Of a DNA stretch of 64,000 nucleotides, positions 10,591 through 21,540 are shown piece after piece. The notes below the pieces were generated by a model. That model worked only from the letters and a program-made list of their open reading frames with translations, ran no database searches and was not told the origin of the DNA. Within the stretch, counting starts at the first letter, position 1. The number at the start of each line of letters is the position of its first letter. Both the position numbers and the translations under genes were made by a program. This DNA comes from Coenobita brevimanus (lineage: Eukaryota; Arthropoda; Malacostraca; Decapoda; Coenobitidae): contig CM064748.1 in assembly GCA_032717465.1 (NCBI GenBank), forward strand, positions 8,226,807 through 8,290,806. Direction: 5' to 3'.

Positions 10591-12510
10591 CCATAACTAT
10601 CTATCTGTCTATCTATTGCCAGACGCCTTAATACCATAAGCGGTGGCCACAAACAAATCGCTTCCATGTCATCCTGTCCCCTACCATTTCACTGCCCTGC
10701 TTCCAGCTCACACCCCCTTTCTCATATACCTCTCCACACCATCCCTCCATCTCATCCTTAGCCTCCCTCCCTGATCCCCCCTCCACCTCACTCACATACA
10801 CTCCTAGTCAGTGTCTCATTCTCCATCCTCCCCATGTGGCCAAACCACCTCAGTGTGTTGCTCCTAATGCTTCCTATCACATCCACACCACAACGCTCCT
10901 TCACTTCCTCATTTGTCAGCCTGTCTCTCCATGTGACTCCACAGGCTCCTCTCAAATAACTCATTTCCACTGCAGTCACTCTTGACTTGTGTCCTCCAAC
11001 AACTTCCAAGCTTCACTGCCATACATTAGAGTTGGTATCACAATACTGTCATGTAGTAACTTTTTCATTTCCATGCTCACTTCCCTGTTTCGTATCACTG
11101 CTTTCAAAGAACCAGGAACCTTTCTTCCCTGCTGTACCCTTTCAAGCACTTCACCCTCCAAACCTCCATCCTTACTCATCACACTACCCAAGTACTTAAA
11201 CGCACTCACGTTTTCCATGTCCTCCTCATCCAACCTTATTGTACATTTAGTGACTTCACTTCTCTTGAAGACCATAACTTTATTCATTCTTACATGCACC
11301 TTAAGATTTCATTTATTACACACTCTCTCAAACTCATCCACCAAGCCTTGCATCTCCCCTTTGACTTCACTTAACAACACAGTATCATTTGCAAACAACA
11401 GTACAGGGAGTTTCCAAACACTATCCTCTCTCATTAGGGCCACTCCAACATCCACTGCCCTACCTTGTACCTCTTTTATTACCCCATCCATGTACAGATT
11501 GAACAACCATGGAGACATGACACATCCCTGTTTCAATCCAACCTTCAAGAAGAAAAATTCACTCAGTTCACTATCCACACGCACTGCAGCCTTCGCACCA
11601 TCGTACATACTCTTCACAGCATTCAACAACTTCCCATCTACTCCATATACTCTTAATACTTTCCACAATCTTTGTCTATCCACCCTGTCATATGCTTTCT
11701 CCAAATCCATGAAGGCCGCATACAACTTCTTTCCCTTCTCTAGAAACTTTTCCACTAAAGATCTAAGAATGAATATCTGCTCTACACAACCTCTTCCCTT
11801 CCTAAAGCCTCCCTGTTCTTCTCCAACTAATTCCTCTGTTCTTTCTCTGACTCTGTCAATAAGTATCCTACCATACACTTTTCCTGTTACACTAAGAAGA
11901 CAAATGCCCCTATGATTACCACACACTTCTTTTTCCCCTTTCCCTTTGTACAAGGGAATAATTATACCTGACTTCCAATCCTCCGGGACTCTACCTTCTT
12001 CCCAGGCCAATCTGCACATCTTCCACATCCATTCTGCTACTATCTCTCCCCCATGCTTCAGCATTTCACCACACACTCCATCAATTCCTGGGGCTTTCCC
12101 CAATTTAACTTTCTTCATTGCTTCCACAACTTCTATCCTACTGATTTCTTCCTTTCTTCTCACCTCCCTCCTTCTCCCAGCCATTCCCCAGCCACTTATA
12201 CTCGCATTACTTTCATTCTTTATGTTCAACAATTCCTTAAAGTGTTCTCTCCATCTACCCACTTTTTCTCCCTTCTCCACTAGTAATCTATCATTTTTAT
12301 CTTTCACTCTCCTACTAACTTCTTTGCCACCCTGTCTGACTCTCTTTACCTCTTTCCAGAACATTTTCTTACATTCCCTCCACTTTACACTCAGATTCCT
12401 TCCAAATTCCACATCCACTCTCGTCTTACTCTCTCTTACTAATCTTTTCACCTCTCTCTTCCTTTCTACATATAACTCTGTCTTCCATCTCTCAACTTCT
12501 TTATCTGATC
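10590..12510 (-). mobile_element. RTE-like family 1, longest copy (5'-truncated)
   Basis: About 1.9 kb on the minus strand contains most of the reverse transcriptase, the C-terminal domain, the untranslated end and a (GATA)n tail (left edge, TATCTATCTGTCTATC). The endonuclease domain is missing, so it is a dead-on-arrival 5' truncation. It is the reference copy for interpreting the many short family-1 fragments. Confidence 0.85.
10788..12451 (-). pseudogene. Broken non-LTR reverse transcriptase (family 1)
   Basis: A 380-codon segment (12451-11309) holds the RT fingers/palm: GKAPGIDGVCGEML, the GGFRKGRG motif, FMDLEKAYDRVD, and the active-site loop LLFANDTVLL. The usual motif is [FY]ADD; here the first catalytic Asp reads Asn. 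The frame is then closed by TGA at 11309-11311 where relatives usually have Arg (a CGA-to-TGA change would explain it). It reopens in the same frame to the KVMVF and YGSEAW blocks, then shifts frame near 11000 into SRVTAVEMSYLRGACGVTWR and TLRWFGH. The protein would have made cDNA at nicked target DNA. This copy is inactive on three counts. Confidence 0.88.
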
Positions 12511-12559
12511 AGTAAACCTCAACATGCTCATAAATCTACAGTAAAGTGACGATTTCTGT

Positions 12560-13145
12560 GGCAGGTGGCAATACTGTCAAAACAGCAGGAGTGTGGCCGT
12601 GTACAGGTTGTCACTATGGTGTGGAAAGTAACTCCATTTTGTGCAGTGTTTGTGATAAGAGGCTGCAGAAGATATGTAGTGGTATCAGAGGTACATTGCA
12701 ATATATTGCTGATTTTGAGTGTGATATATAAATTACAGAAAGAGAGAGGTGGGACGGGATTAATCTTGCCATTAGAGATGTCCAAGAAGGCTTGGATGAG
12801 TGGAACTATAGCAGCAGAGTGGAAAAAGGCAGTGAATGTACCACTGTGCATGAATGAGGGAGGTGAAGTGAGTACAAAAATGATCATAAGTCTCTCTGGG
12901 TGTTGAAGGAAAGATGCAGGGAAGAATTGTCATTGAGGAAGTAAGGGATGTATCAGACTGTCTGCTGAGTGATGAACAGGGTGGCTATAGGAGTGGTAGA
13001 GGATGTATGGATCAAATATTTGCATTGAGACAGAGTAGAGAAGGCCTTTGAGGAGGAATACAAGTTATTTATTGCAGTTATAGACCTGGAAAAAGTGTAC
13101 GACAAGGTGATAAAAGGACTTTGGAAGATTTTTGTATGTATGATT
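12560..13145 (+). mobile_element. Decayed RT and PHD-finger LINE relic
   Basis: 12570-12730 encodes a family-2 type finger (CTGCHYGVESNSILCSVCDK). After 12770 a much decayed RT follows (SGTIAAEWKKAVNVPL, then EQGGYRSGRGCMDQIFALR-like and DLEKVYDKV-like stretches in shifting frames). The two parts are in the wrong order for one element, so at least two insertions or a rearrangement are joined here. Confidence 0.55.
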
Positions 13146-13149
13146 TTTG

Positions 13150-13640
13150 TTTACATTTATAAAGACTGTTAGTATGCCTGCATTCACCTGCCTTGGCCAC
13201 CTAATGGCGGCTCCCCATGCTGCTGTCTCTGGCGGGCTCCCAATTCAGTCCCTTATGCCTGAGGTCACAGTCTGTAACCTCGTCCCAGGTTGTTTTTGGT
13301 CTGCCTCTTACAACCCTACCCCCAACATTGACACTTTTCTCCTGCCACACCCTATTGTCATCCCCCATCCTCTCCACATGCCCAAACTATCTCGGTCGGC
13401 GACTCCTCATCACAACACCGATACACTACAGTCCCATTCCTTCGTCTCAACTCTTCCATCGTAAACCTAGCCCCCCCAGGCCTTGCATTCAAGGACACAC
13501 AGCACATCCACCTAATCATTGTCATATCTGTACATTTGAGCCAGCGAATATCCTGTTCCTTTACTGCCCACGTATCACCACCATACAGCATTACACTCCT
13601 AACACATGCTGCATACAAAGACCCCTTAGCAAGTTTACTT
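13150..13640 (-). mobile_element. RTE-like family 2, 3' fragment
   Basis: The TTATAAAGACTG end and GGCCACCTAATGGCGGCT block at left lead on the minus strand back to SVMLYGGDTW and MIRWMCCVSL. The frame 13618-13358 is open for 86 codons but ends early. The truncation is at about 13640. Confidence 0.7.
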
Positions 13641-13749
13641 ATTTAACTTGATGGGTGAATAAGAGTTGGGATGAATTGATGTAGTTATTTATTTATTTGT
13701 CATACACTATATCTTTCCCAACACTTCCAGAGCTGTGTGCTTAGTGAGG

Positions 13750-14140
13750 TCAGTGGCTGCTCTTCTCAGCTGGTGCATGCACTAGTTGGTGGAACATCAC
13801 TCTCATCGTCGGCATCAACCAATACGTCATCCTGGTCATCAACCAAACCATCTTCAGCATCATCCAGGTCACTGGGGTCATCTGAAGGCTGCAGCAATGA
13901 GAGGAGAGAAGAGGACAATGAAAATAGGTTCGCTGCAGATGACAATTGTATACAAGTACCTGTCTGTTGGAATGCCCCAAGCCATACCCAACCCCCTGGC
14001 AGCACTACAGGTGATATTTATTATATTTTGTCAGTGTAATTATTATGTGCAAGTACCTTCCTGTTGGAATGCCCCAGGCCATACCCAACTGGCTGGCAGC
14101 ACTACAGGTGATACTGATGTTTTGTCAGTGTAATGCACAA
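13750..14140. repeat. Acidic ORF region and 85-bp duplication
   Basis: Minus-strand frame 14005-13766 encodes a very acidic stretch (DDPSDLDDAEDGLVDDQDD) and ends PPTSACTS*. It could be the tail of an unrecognised gene or transposase, or chance. Bases 13955-14040 and 14045-14135 are a direct duplication carrying TGTTGGAATGCCCCA(A/G)GCCA. Confidence 0.35.
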
Positions 14141-14189
14141 ATCCTGGCCCAGCACCACACAGCATATGTAGTAGTGTCCTAAAGCACTT

Positions 14190-14320
14190 CTGAAATGTGA
14201 ACCCAGTGAACTGTGGGCTGCAGCTGCCCTCCTCCTGCAGCTCACCATCCACTTTTCTGGGGATAGAGAGGCAGTTGAGGAATGTTGTCAAACCTGGCAG
14301 TGGAGCTGACTAGTACACCA
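14190..14320 (+). repeat. Repeat family D copy
   Basis: The AACCCAGTGAACTGTGGGCT and CAGTGGAGCTGACTAGT blocks match the other family D copies. Confidence 0.55.
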
Positions 14321-14323
14321 CAT

Positions 14324-14483
14324 GAAGGCATCCCTCTTTATATACTTTACTGACCAGTACAGCACAGGAAGGTATCCCTCTTTATATACTTTATTGACCA
14401 GTACACCACAGGAAGGCATCCCTCTTTATATACTTTACTGACCAGTACACCACAGGAAGGCATCCCTCTTTATATACTTTACT
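14324..14483 (+). repeat. 44-bp tandem repeat, about 3.6 units
   Basis: Units begin GAAGGCATCCCTCTTTATAT and end CCAGTACACCACAG, with one to three differences per unit by eye. The first unit grows out of the end of the adjacent family D copy (ACATGAAGGCATCCCT). Confidence 0.9.
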
Positions 14484-14784
14484 AAGCTTATATTGTTTGT
14501 AAAATGGCTTGTGTACTACATCTGTCTTCACGAAGTGTTAACAAACACTTCATAATGAAGTCATTTAGATGGAATATCAAAGTGACAAAAACCAAACCAG
14601 TTTTGTTAATAGTAAACTTATGGAGGCTTGTTCCTGCTGTTATTTGGGTAGGGACCATTATAAATACTTGCCAGTGTATCACCTCAGACATTACAACAAC
14701 TGGGACAAAATATCAAGTATCCTGTAGTTTGGTAACATGTTGGGAATAATTTTCTGTGAACTGGTGGGTTAATCAAGGACATAA

Positions 14785-15010
14785 ATTACTAGCCATGTGG
14801 GGAGGATGAAGAACGAGAGACTGGCTGGGACAGTGTGTGTGCATGAGGTGGAGGGGGAGACCAGGGATAAGATGGGAGGATGAACTGGAAAGATAAATGA
14901 GAGAGGAGGACATGAGTTGGAGGGAGGGCAGCCAAAAGACAGGACAATGTGGGAGCAGTTTGTTTCTGGTCATCCCATACAGGATTAAGGCTTCTGGCAA
15001 TAGTAAGATA
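14785..15010 (+). mobile_element. RTE-like family 1, 3' fragment
   Basis: Diverged sense copy: AGCCATGTGGGGAGGATGAA, GGTGGAGGGGGAGACCAGGG, then GGATTAAGGCTTCTGGCAAT and a short AT-rich remnant of the tail. Confidence 0.65.
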
Positions 15011-15114
15011 AATTATTGCTATGTATTGCCAGCAGCATTAATCCTTTAAGGGTTACTTCACTCGTCTTTATAATTGTTGTATACAATCAGCAGCCAGAGT
15101 CAGGAGTTTGAGGA

Positions 15115-15218
15115 TGTAGTTTTAATTCCAATAGCTTTGCTTGGGATATTTATGCATCCATTACAATGTAGTTTTAATTCCAATAGCTTTGCTTGGGATC
15201 TTTATGCATCCATTACAA
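15115..15218 (+). repeat. 52-bp direct tandem duplication
   Basis: Two adjacent units starting TGTAGTTTTAATTCCAATAG differ by a single base by eye, so the duplication is recent. Confidence 0.9.
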
Positions 15219-15385
15219 TAGATGTGCATTATTATGTCATACGTTAATTTGGTTTGTGTGTTTTAGATATAACTAACCTATACTCTTGTTTATAATTACT
15301 TTATACTTATAACATTATAGTGTAAGTTGGTGGTGGTTAAACACCCAATCCTCATTTTTGCCCATAGCTTTAATACTCTAGTGAT

Positions 15386-15755
15386 AGGTGGTGGCAACCA
15401 TCATCCACTCACTTGATGTAGTGCTGCCTACTTCTTCCTTAACCTTTACCATTCCTTTTCTGTGCCTGCCCTCATTTCTTCCTATTTCTCCCATCTTTCC
15501 TGTCACTTCTTATTGCTTTCCTTTCCCTTACAGGTGGCTTTACATTAAGTGACAAGCCAAATGGTTTCCTGTAAGCCAAGAAACCATTTACAACGCCGGG
15601 TGGTAACCATATAACCAACCCATACGTGCTCCCTACGTGTCAACAAGTGGGTTGGTGGAGGGTTAGTGCCCCTCCCCGTAAAACAAATAACTCAAAGTCA
15701 AATGGCCACCCCTTTCGGAATTATGGGATCTGGCAGTAGATAGATAGATAGTTAT
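15386..15755 (+). mobile_element. SINE-A copy with GATA tail
   Basis: A representative full copy: head GGTGGCAACCATCATCCACT, a pyrimidine-rich middle, core AGTGACAAGCCAAATGGTTT, and a 3' end GGATCTGGCAGTAGATAGATAG. Copies at 30.9, 38.5 and 52.4 kb are collinear. The last ~30 bp before the tail resemble the end of RTE family 1. Confidence 0.75.
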
Positions 15756-15862
15756 ATACTCTTTCATACGAACGGATTTCCATAAACATAACTACTCATA
15801 CCATCAGGAGTCCTTTTGTATTAGGCTTTTGTATGAGTAACCACAATGTCATTTTGAGTACT

Positions 15863-16178
15863 GCATGTGTGGATGGTAGAGAAAAAGTAGAGTGATTACC
15901 TTAATAGTTTATAAGTGTAGATGTTACAGAAGGAGTTAAGAAGTGGTGAAGGGAAGATGATTAACCAGGTTGTACTTATAAGGTGGAACCATTACTTCAG
16001 ATTGTTAGGTGATGTGTGTTAGTGCATGTGTGGATGGTAGAGAAAAAGTTGAGTGGTACCTTTAATACTTAAAAAGTGTAGGTGTTACAGAAGGAGTTAA
16101 GTGCTAAAGGGAAGATGATTAACCAGGTTGTACTTATAAGGTGGAACCATTACTTCAGATTGTTAGGTGATGTGTTAA
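15863..16178 (+). repeat. 161-bp tandem duplication
   Basis: Two units start GCATGTGTGGATGGTAGAGA. The second has small deletions relative to the first. No ORF spans it. Confidence 0.88.
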
Positions 16179-16434
16179 CGACTGTGGTGTTTGATTGTTA
16201 TTCTCTCTGGTGGGGAGGAAGGGGGATCCTACCTCATCCCTTTTCTTAGGTAGGAATTGGGGGAGAAATATTTGATGCTGTGTATGAACAGGCAGTTCTA
16301 GTGGTGTGTCTGACCTCTCCAGTTTGTTATATTTACTCAAGCAGAATATAGTCATTTGTATATAGCAGGATTATACAGTACTGAAGATCCGTAAAACTGC
16401 AGAGAAGGGGTTAAAGTGACTTGTTATCCCACAG

Positions 16435-16624
16435 GGCATTCAGCAAGTATCAGATCTGAGCCAGTGGCCAGGACTGTTAGTGTGGCCGGCGAAACTGATC
16501 AGCTGGGCCACCCACTTCCTCCACCCTGTCACCCCTCATTCTCTGGCCCTCCCATCATCCACGGTGGAGGGGCAGCAGCAACACACAAGACCTCCAGTGT
16601 TGCCCAAACAAGCACTGTCTCATG
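16435..16624 (+). other. Candidate exon, gene unrecognised
   Basis: A GC-rich 190-bp island lies between acceptor TTATCCCACAG and donor GTAAATG in AT-rich surroundings. Two frames are open across it: one reads GHSASIRSEPVARTVSVAGE, rich in Ser/Pro/Gly, the other GIQQVSDLSQWPGLLVWPAK. I recognise neither. It could be an exon of a gene upstream of the RARS2 relic. Confidence 0.35.
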
Positions 16625-16861
16625 GTAAATGCCTCCAGTCACTCACCAATACCTGGATGATGCAAGGTTAGTCATATCTGCCTGGGTTTGCTGTCACTGT
16701 ATGCAATTATCTTTGTTTGTCTGTATGTGTCCAGCTGTGTATTTATCACAAGGTTAACGAAACTTCACTGATATATCTAGATGCAGTGTTTGTCAGGTGG
16801 ATTGATATTACTGACAAGTCTGGCATGTCATTTTTGGCATAGTTGTTACTATTATTATTAT

Positions 16862-17215
16862 TATCCATCCATCAACCAATCCTGTCTTGCCCCATGAGGA
16901 GCATAGAAGCCCAGGGCTAAGCAAGTTGGTCATGACATTAAAGATGAGAGTGACCAGCCTCACTCATCCCTGAGTGGCATTGCATGAGCAGTAAGCCCCA
17001 ACCACCCCTTGGATATAAACCTTCACTGGCTCAATCCGAATTGAGCGCCTGAATTACCCACTAAACCACCAGGCGTCATAATTTGATTATGTGGTTACCA
17101 CCCAGCGTAATAAATGGTTTCCTGGTGTACAGGAAACTATTTGGCTTGTCACTCAGTGTAGAGTCACCCATAGGCAGAAGGAAGAGGAAAGAATGAAAGA
17201 AAGACAGAAGAGTTA
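16862..17215 (-). mobile_element. SINE-B copy (left arm of inverted pair)
   Basis: A (CCAT)n tail at left, then 'TGCCCCATGAGGAGCATAGA', GGATATAAACCTTCACTGGC and the shared core. It faces the next copy head to head across about 50 bp. Confidence 0.7.
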
Positions 17216-17264
17216 TTATTATATAATTATCTTAATTGGTCCATCCTTCCTCTTCAGTCTTTCC

Positions 17265-17672
17265 TTCCTTCATTGTTTCCTCTTTCTTTTGCCTACGGGT
17301 GACTTTACACTCCCTCTTCTGTCTTTCTTTCCTTCATTCTTTTCTCTTCCTTCTGCCTTTGGATGACTCTACACTGAGTGACAAGCCAAATGGTTTCCTT
17401 TACACCAGGAAACCATATACTATGCTGGGTGGTAACCATATAACCAAATTATGGCACCTGGTGGTTTAGTGGGTAATTATTGCGCTCCAATTGGATTGAG
17501 CCGGTGTAAATTTATATCCAAGGGGTGTTTGGGGTTTATTGCTCACATAATGCCACTCAGGGATGAGTGAGGCTGGTCACTTTCATCTTAAATGTTAGGA
17601 CCAACTTGCCCAGCCCTGGGCTCCTACGCTCCTTATGGGGCAACATAGGATTGGATGATGGATGGATGGAAT
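17265..17672 (+). mobile_element. SINE-B copy (right arm of inverted pair)
   Basis: Sense copy: pyrimidine-rich head, AGTGACAAGCCAAATGGTTT core, GGATTGAGCCGGTGTAAATT, ATGAGTGAGGCTGGTCACTT, and a GGATGATGGATGGATGG tail. Confidence 0.75.
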
Positions 17673-17984
17673 TGATTTACGTTTGTTTATTTTATTAATT
17701 TATTTTTTCACCAGCCAAGATTTCAAGAGACATTACTGGAGGAGTTACATATGGCTTTCAGACACCTCATCAGTAGAGGTTCATATAATTCTGAAGTAAT
17801 TAATCTGGCAATAGTGAGGGTATATTTCAAGAAACTACTGACGTTTAACCTTTTGTGCTTTGGACCAATCAAACCTTTCAGTATGATGATGTATTTTACT
17901 TCTAAAATTCATTCTTATAACAATTTTATTGAACTGTGACAAATCACCTATAGACAAGATGCAAGTACTCTTAAAAAATACAGT

Positions 17985-19395
17985 AAATTTAAGCTGTCTG
18001 TGGAAATGTTTTGTGATTTGGACCTAAACCTTTCAGCTTTTGATACAGTAGATCATAAAGTATTGTTGGATGATCTGTATTTTTATGGCGTTCGTGGTAG
18101 TACCCTTTTGCTCCTTAAGTCGTATCTGTTGGACAGATCTCAGTGGTTGTTGATTACGCTAGCTCTGATTCTGCTCCTCTTCTATTTGGAGTCCCTCATG
18201 GATCAGTTTTGGGTCCAATTCTATTTACTATCTACACAAGTAGTTTATCGTCTCTACTTGATGCTCATGATGTGTCCTATCATTTTTATGCTGATGACAC
18301 GCAGCTCTATGTTAAGATATCAAATATCTGATATTAAGACAAAGTTTGAATCTCTAATGTCTGATATTAAGATTTGGATGGGTAAGAGGAAACTTAAGCT
18401 GAATGATGGTAAAACTGAGATCATCATCATCAGAGGAAACAGAAGGGGTGATGACACTTATAATGCCCTGGTTTTGAACATTGGTGTGTCACAGCTTCAC
18501 CCAGTCAGCTCTTTTTGAAATCTGGGTGTTTACTTCAATTCAAAGTTAAATTGCCAAGAACTTATTAATCAAGTTGTCAGAGGGTGTAACTTGCATATCA
18601 GAAATCTGTACGCTGTGAGAAAATTCCTGAATAGACGGTGCCTCTTAACATTGGTCCATGCAGTGGTCTTGTCTCGTGTTGATTATTGTAATTCACTGTG
18701 GGTTGGTCTTCCAAAAAGACCAAAAATTTCAGTCTGTGTTGAACAGGGCATCATGGCTTATCTTTGGTCTCCCCCCGAGAACCTCAACTACCCTGTTCCT
18801 AAATGAGTTGCATTGGTTACCAGTAAAGGCTAAAATTGAATTTAAACTCTATCTTATTACATTCAGGGTTCTTAAGTTTGGTGAACTGAAGTATCTTGCT
18901 GAATTGTTAAAACTCCCATCTGCACACCGAGTGTGATGTTACCCAGTGAAGATGATTCCTTGCGTCTTGACGAGCCTGGAGCCATTCGCCAGTCATCTTT
19001 CTCTGATCGTTCTTTTGTGTATAGAGCCCCTAGATTATATAATAGACTGCCATTGTCCATGAGACAACTCTCTTCTGGTGAATCCTTTAACAGACAGCTG
19101 AAGGCCTTTCTTGTTTTAAAATGCTACGTCCTGAAGAGAGGTATTATGACAGATGATTGTAGGGTTTAATTATTGCCCCTTTCTTTTCCTCTTCTTTTTT
19201 TTTTTTTTTTTTACTGATGAAGTTTGTATTGTATATGAGAGATGTCACAATTCTTGTAACTGTAAAAATAATGTATATGTGTTTCCAGAGCTAGAGAATT
19301 CCCTATGGAAGGACTGGTGCTTTTGAGAAACAAAAGACCAGATTATTACTGTATTATTATTATTATTATTATTATTATTGTTATTATTATTATTA
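17985..19395 (+). mobile_element. L2-like LINE, 5'-truncated, 3' end present
   Basis: Reverse-transcriptase palm to C-terminus of an L2/CR1-group LINE in three or more frames: a DTVDHKVLLDDLYFYGVRG block; GVPHGSVLGPILFTIY with intact FYADDTQLY near 18290; KLKLNDGKTEII; LSRVDYCNSLWVGLP; ELHWLPVKAKIEFKL; and the C-terminal RSFVYRAPRLYNRLPLSMRQ. The 3' region has a T16 run and ends in (TAT)n from about 19350, a short-repeat tail typical of this clade. Frameshifts fall near 18145, 18720 and 18930, so it is inactive. Confidence 0.85.
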
Positions 19396-19399
19396 TTAT

Positions 19400-20020
19400 T
19401 ATTAATTTGGAAGACATGTTATGTACTGGAGGTGAGGCTGGAGCATCTCTTTGGCCAAAGTAAGGAGTGGTTTGAAGAAGTTCAGGGAGCTGTTGCCTCT
19501 CCTGACATTGAGAGGGCTCTCCTTCCATGCTAAGGGATCTTTGTAGGCAGCATGTGTTAGGAATGTAATGCTGTATGGTAGTGAGACCTGGGCAGTAAAG
19601 GAAGAGGATGCTGTATTTGTTGGCTCAAACATATAGAACTGACAATGGTTAGATGGATGTGTAGTGCATCCTTGAATGCAAGGCATGGGGGGGCTAGGTT
19701 TACAACTAAAGTATTTAGAGGAAGGATGGGACTAGACATGTATTGGTGTTGTGATGTGGAGGGGTAGACTGAGATGATAAGGGCTTGTGGAGGGGATGGA
19801 GAATGACAGTTTGGTGCAAACAGTAAGAAATGTGAACTTCGAGGGTAGGGTTGCAAGAGGCACACTGAATAAGACCAGAGATGAGGTCATAGTGTGACCT
19901 CAGGGATAAGGGACTGAACAGGAAGGTTGCCAGAGATCAAGCAGGATGGAGAGCTGCCAATAGGTGATCAAGGCCAATGTATGCAAGCATGCTGGAACCT
20001 CTATAAATGATATGATATGT
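19400..20020 (+). mobile_element. RTE-like family 2, 3' fragment
   Basis: The sense copy begins at the CYLGDML block (GGAAGACATGTTATGTACTG), continues through FRELLPLLTLRG and NVMLYGSETWA, and ends GGAACCTCTATAAATGATAT. Stops interrupt the frame. It directly follows the L2-like (TAT)n tail. Confidence 0.75.
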
Positions 20021-20270
20021 TATGAATCCCATTATACCTTTACTTTCTCCACCTCACAGGTAACAACGCCTGAGAATACATAGCAGAATTACCCACCAAA
20101 CAGACCTAATGGCCATCGACGAGACTCATCAGAAAATATGACTGGAGAAGGTAAGAGTTTTAAGATGTAGTTATTCATTGTCTTGTTTGCACAGTCTTAT
20201 GGTTCTAGGTTAACAGATGCATCCTGTAGTTTTCCTATAGTTTTTGTCTATTGATGTTATGATTACTGGT

Positions 20271-20680
20271 ATATTTTCAGCATATTCTATCTATCTATCT
20301 ATCTATAGCCCGACGCCCTAATCCCGCAAAGGGTGGCCGCAGACAAAACGCCTCCAAGTCACTCTGTCACCCACCATGTGACTCCCCTCCCCCCAACTCA
20401 CCCCCCCCTCCCTCATATACCTCTCAACTCCATCCCTCCACCTCATCCTCGGTCTACCCCTCCCTCTCCCTCCCTCCACCTCACCTACATACACCCTCTT
20501 GGTCAGTCTTTCATTCTCCATTCTCTCCACATGTCCAAACCACCTCAGTGTATTTCTCCTAATCTTTTCAACCACATCCACATCTACCCCACAACGTTCC
20601 TTCACTTCTTCATTCGTCAACCTGTCCCTCCACGTCACTCCACATGCTCCTCTCAAGTAACTCATATTTTCAGCATATTC
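20271..20680 (-). mobile_element. RTE family 1 insertion with 17-bp target duplication
   Basis: The perfect repeat ATATTTTCAGCATATTC at 20271-20287 and 20664-20680 brackets a 376-bp family-1 3' end (minus strand). An open C-terminal frame reads SYLRGACGVTWRDRLTNEEV then KIRRNTLRWFGHVERMENER and RGRGRPRMRWRDGVERYMRE, ending with a stop just before the GGGCTATAGATAGATA tail. The frame is open from truncation point to stop and the duplication is perfect, so this is a young insertion. Confidence 0.92.
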
Positions 20681-21120
20681 ATGTACATAAATGTGGCAAA
20701 CTGCTTTGTACATTCTCTAAATCATCCAAAGGAAGTTTTGTGTATGGGGAAATTCACCTTACATATAATCGTCATCCCATCCCTATTCTCCAGCACAGGC
20801 ATGTGGGTAGCATAGTGAAATTAAGTAAGAAAATGGTCCAGTAGGAATAAAAATCAGTTAGGTGCATGTGTTATTGGCCTTCACATTTATTTATCCACCA
20901 TTCAGTACTCTGAAATGTGAAGACTTGTTTCATGAGTTGTATAACATCTACCACTGAGGTCATGCCCATTGTGATGCAGCATTTATGTCTGTTCATCACA
21001 TTTTAATTCATCAGCATCAATACCTGTTTTATTATATATTTTTTGATTTATGATTTTGATACTTTCATTTGCTAAATAATGGTATAAGTTATTACCTTCT
21101 TTATTCTTCCATATTTCATC
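20681..21120. other. No gene seen
   Basis: AT-rich, apparently unique sequence between insertions, ending in a (CAT)n run. Confidence 0.4.
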
Positions 21121-21540
21121 ATCATCATTATCATCATCATCATCCAGACCTCCCATCCCACCCTAGGGTGGGGTGAGGAGTAGCAGCGTCCAGACAGCCA
21201 GAGTCATTCTTGGTCTCCCCCTCCCCCTCTTCCTTTCCACCTCACTGGTAAACTCTTCTGGTCAGTCTCTCATTCTCCATCCTTTCCACATAGCCAGACC
21301 ATCTCAGAGTATTTCTCTTAACACTCAACCACATCAACACCACAATACTCCTTTACTTCCTCATTTGTCAGTCTGTCTGTTTGTCTACTTAACACAACAT
21401 AAAATAACCATCTCTCCATCTTGACTCCTGAGATATACAGGATATTAATGCCAGAATATGAAGCATTTAAGTGAGGATATTTATGAGGTGGAGTCAGGAT
21501 TCCAGGGGCTGAAATGGTGAGTGAGTGAGTGTGTACTTAT
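21120..21540 (-). mobile_element. RTE family 1 variant without GATA tail
   Basis: (ATC)n at left, then antisense C-terminal coding blocks (GGTCTCCCCCTCCC, CCACATAGCCAGACCATCTC, TCCTTTACTTCCTCATTTGT). It continues into TTAACACAACATAAAATAAC and GGAGTCAGGATTCCAGGGGC, which is not in the other family-1 copies. The same extended sequence is at 25.74-26.19 kb. Confidence 0.6.

Noticed and set aside
20060..20155. Possible exon between ACAG and GTAAGA
   Set aside because: Stops in all three frames; at most an untranslated exon, with no supporting evidence.
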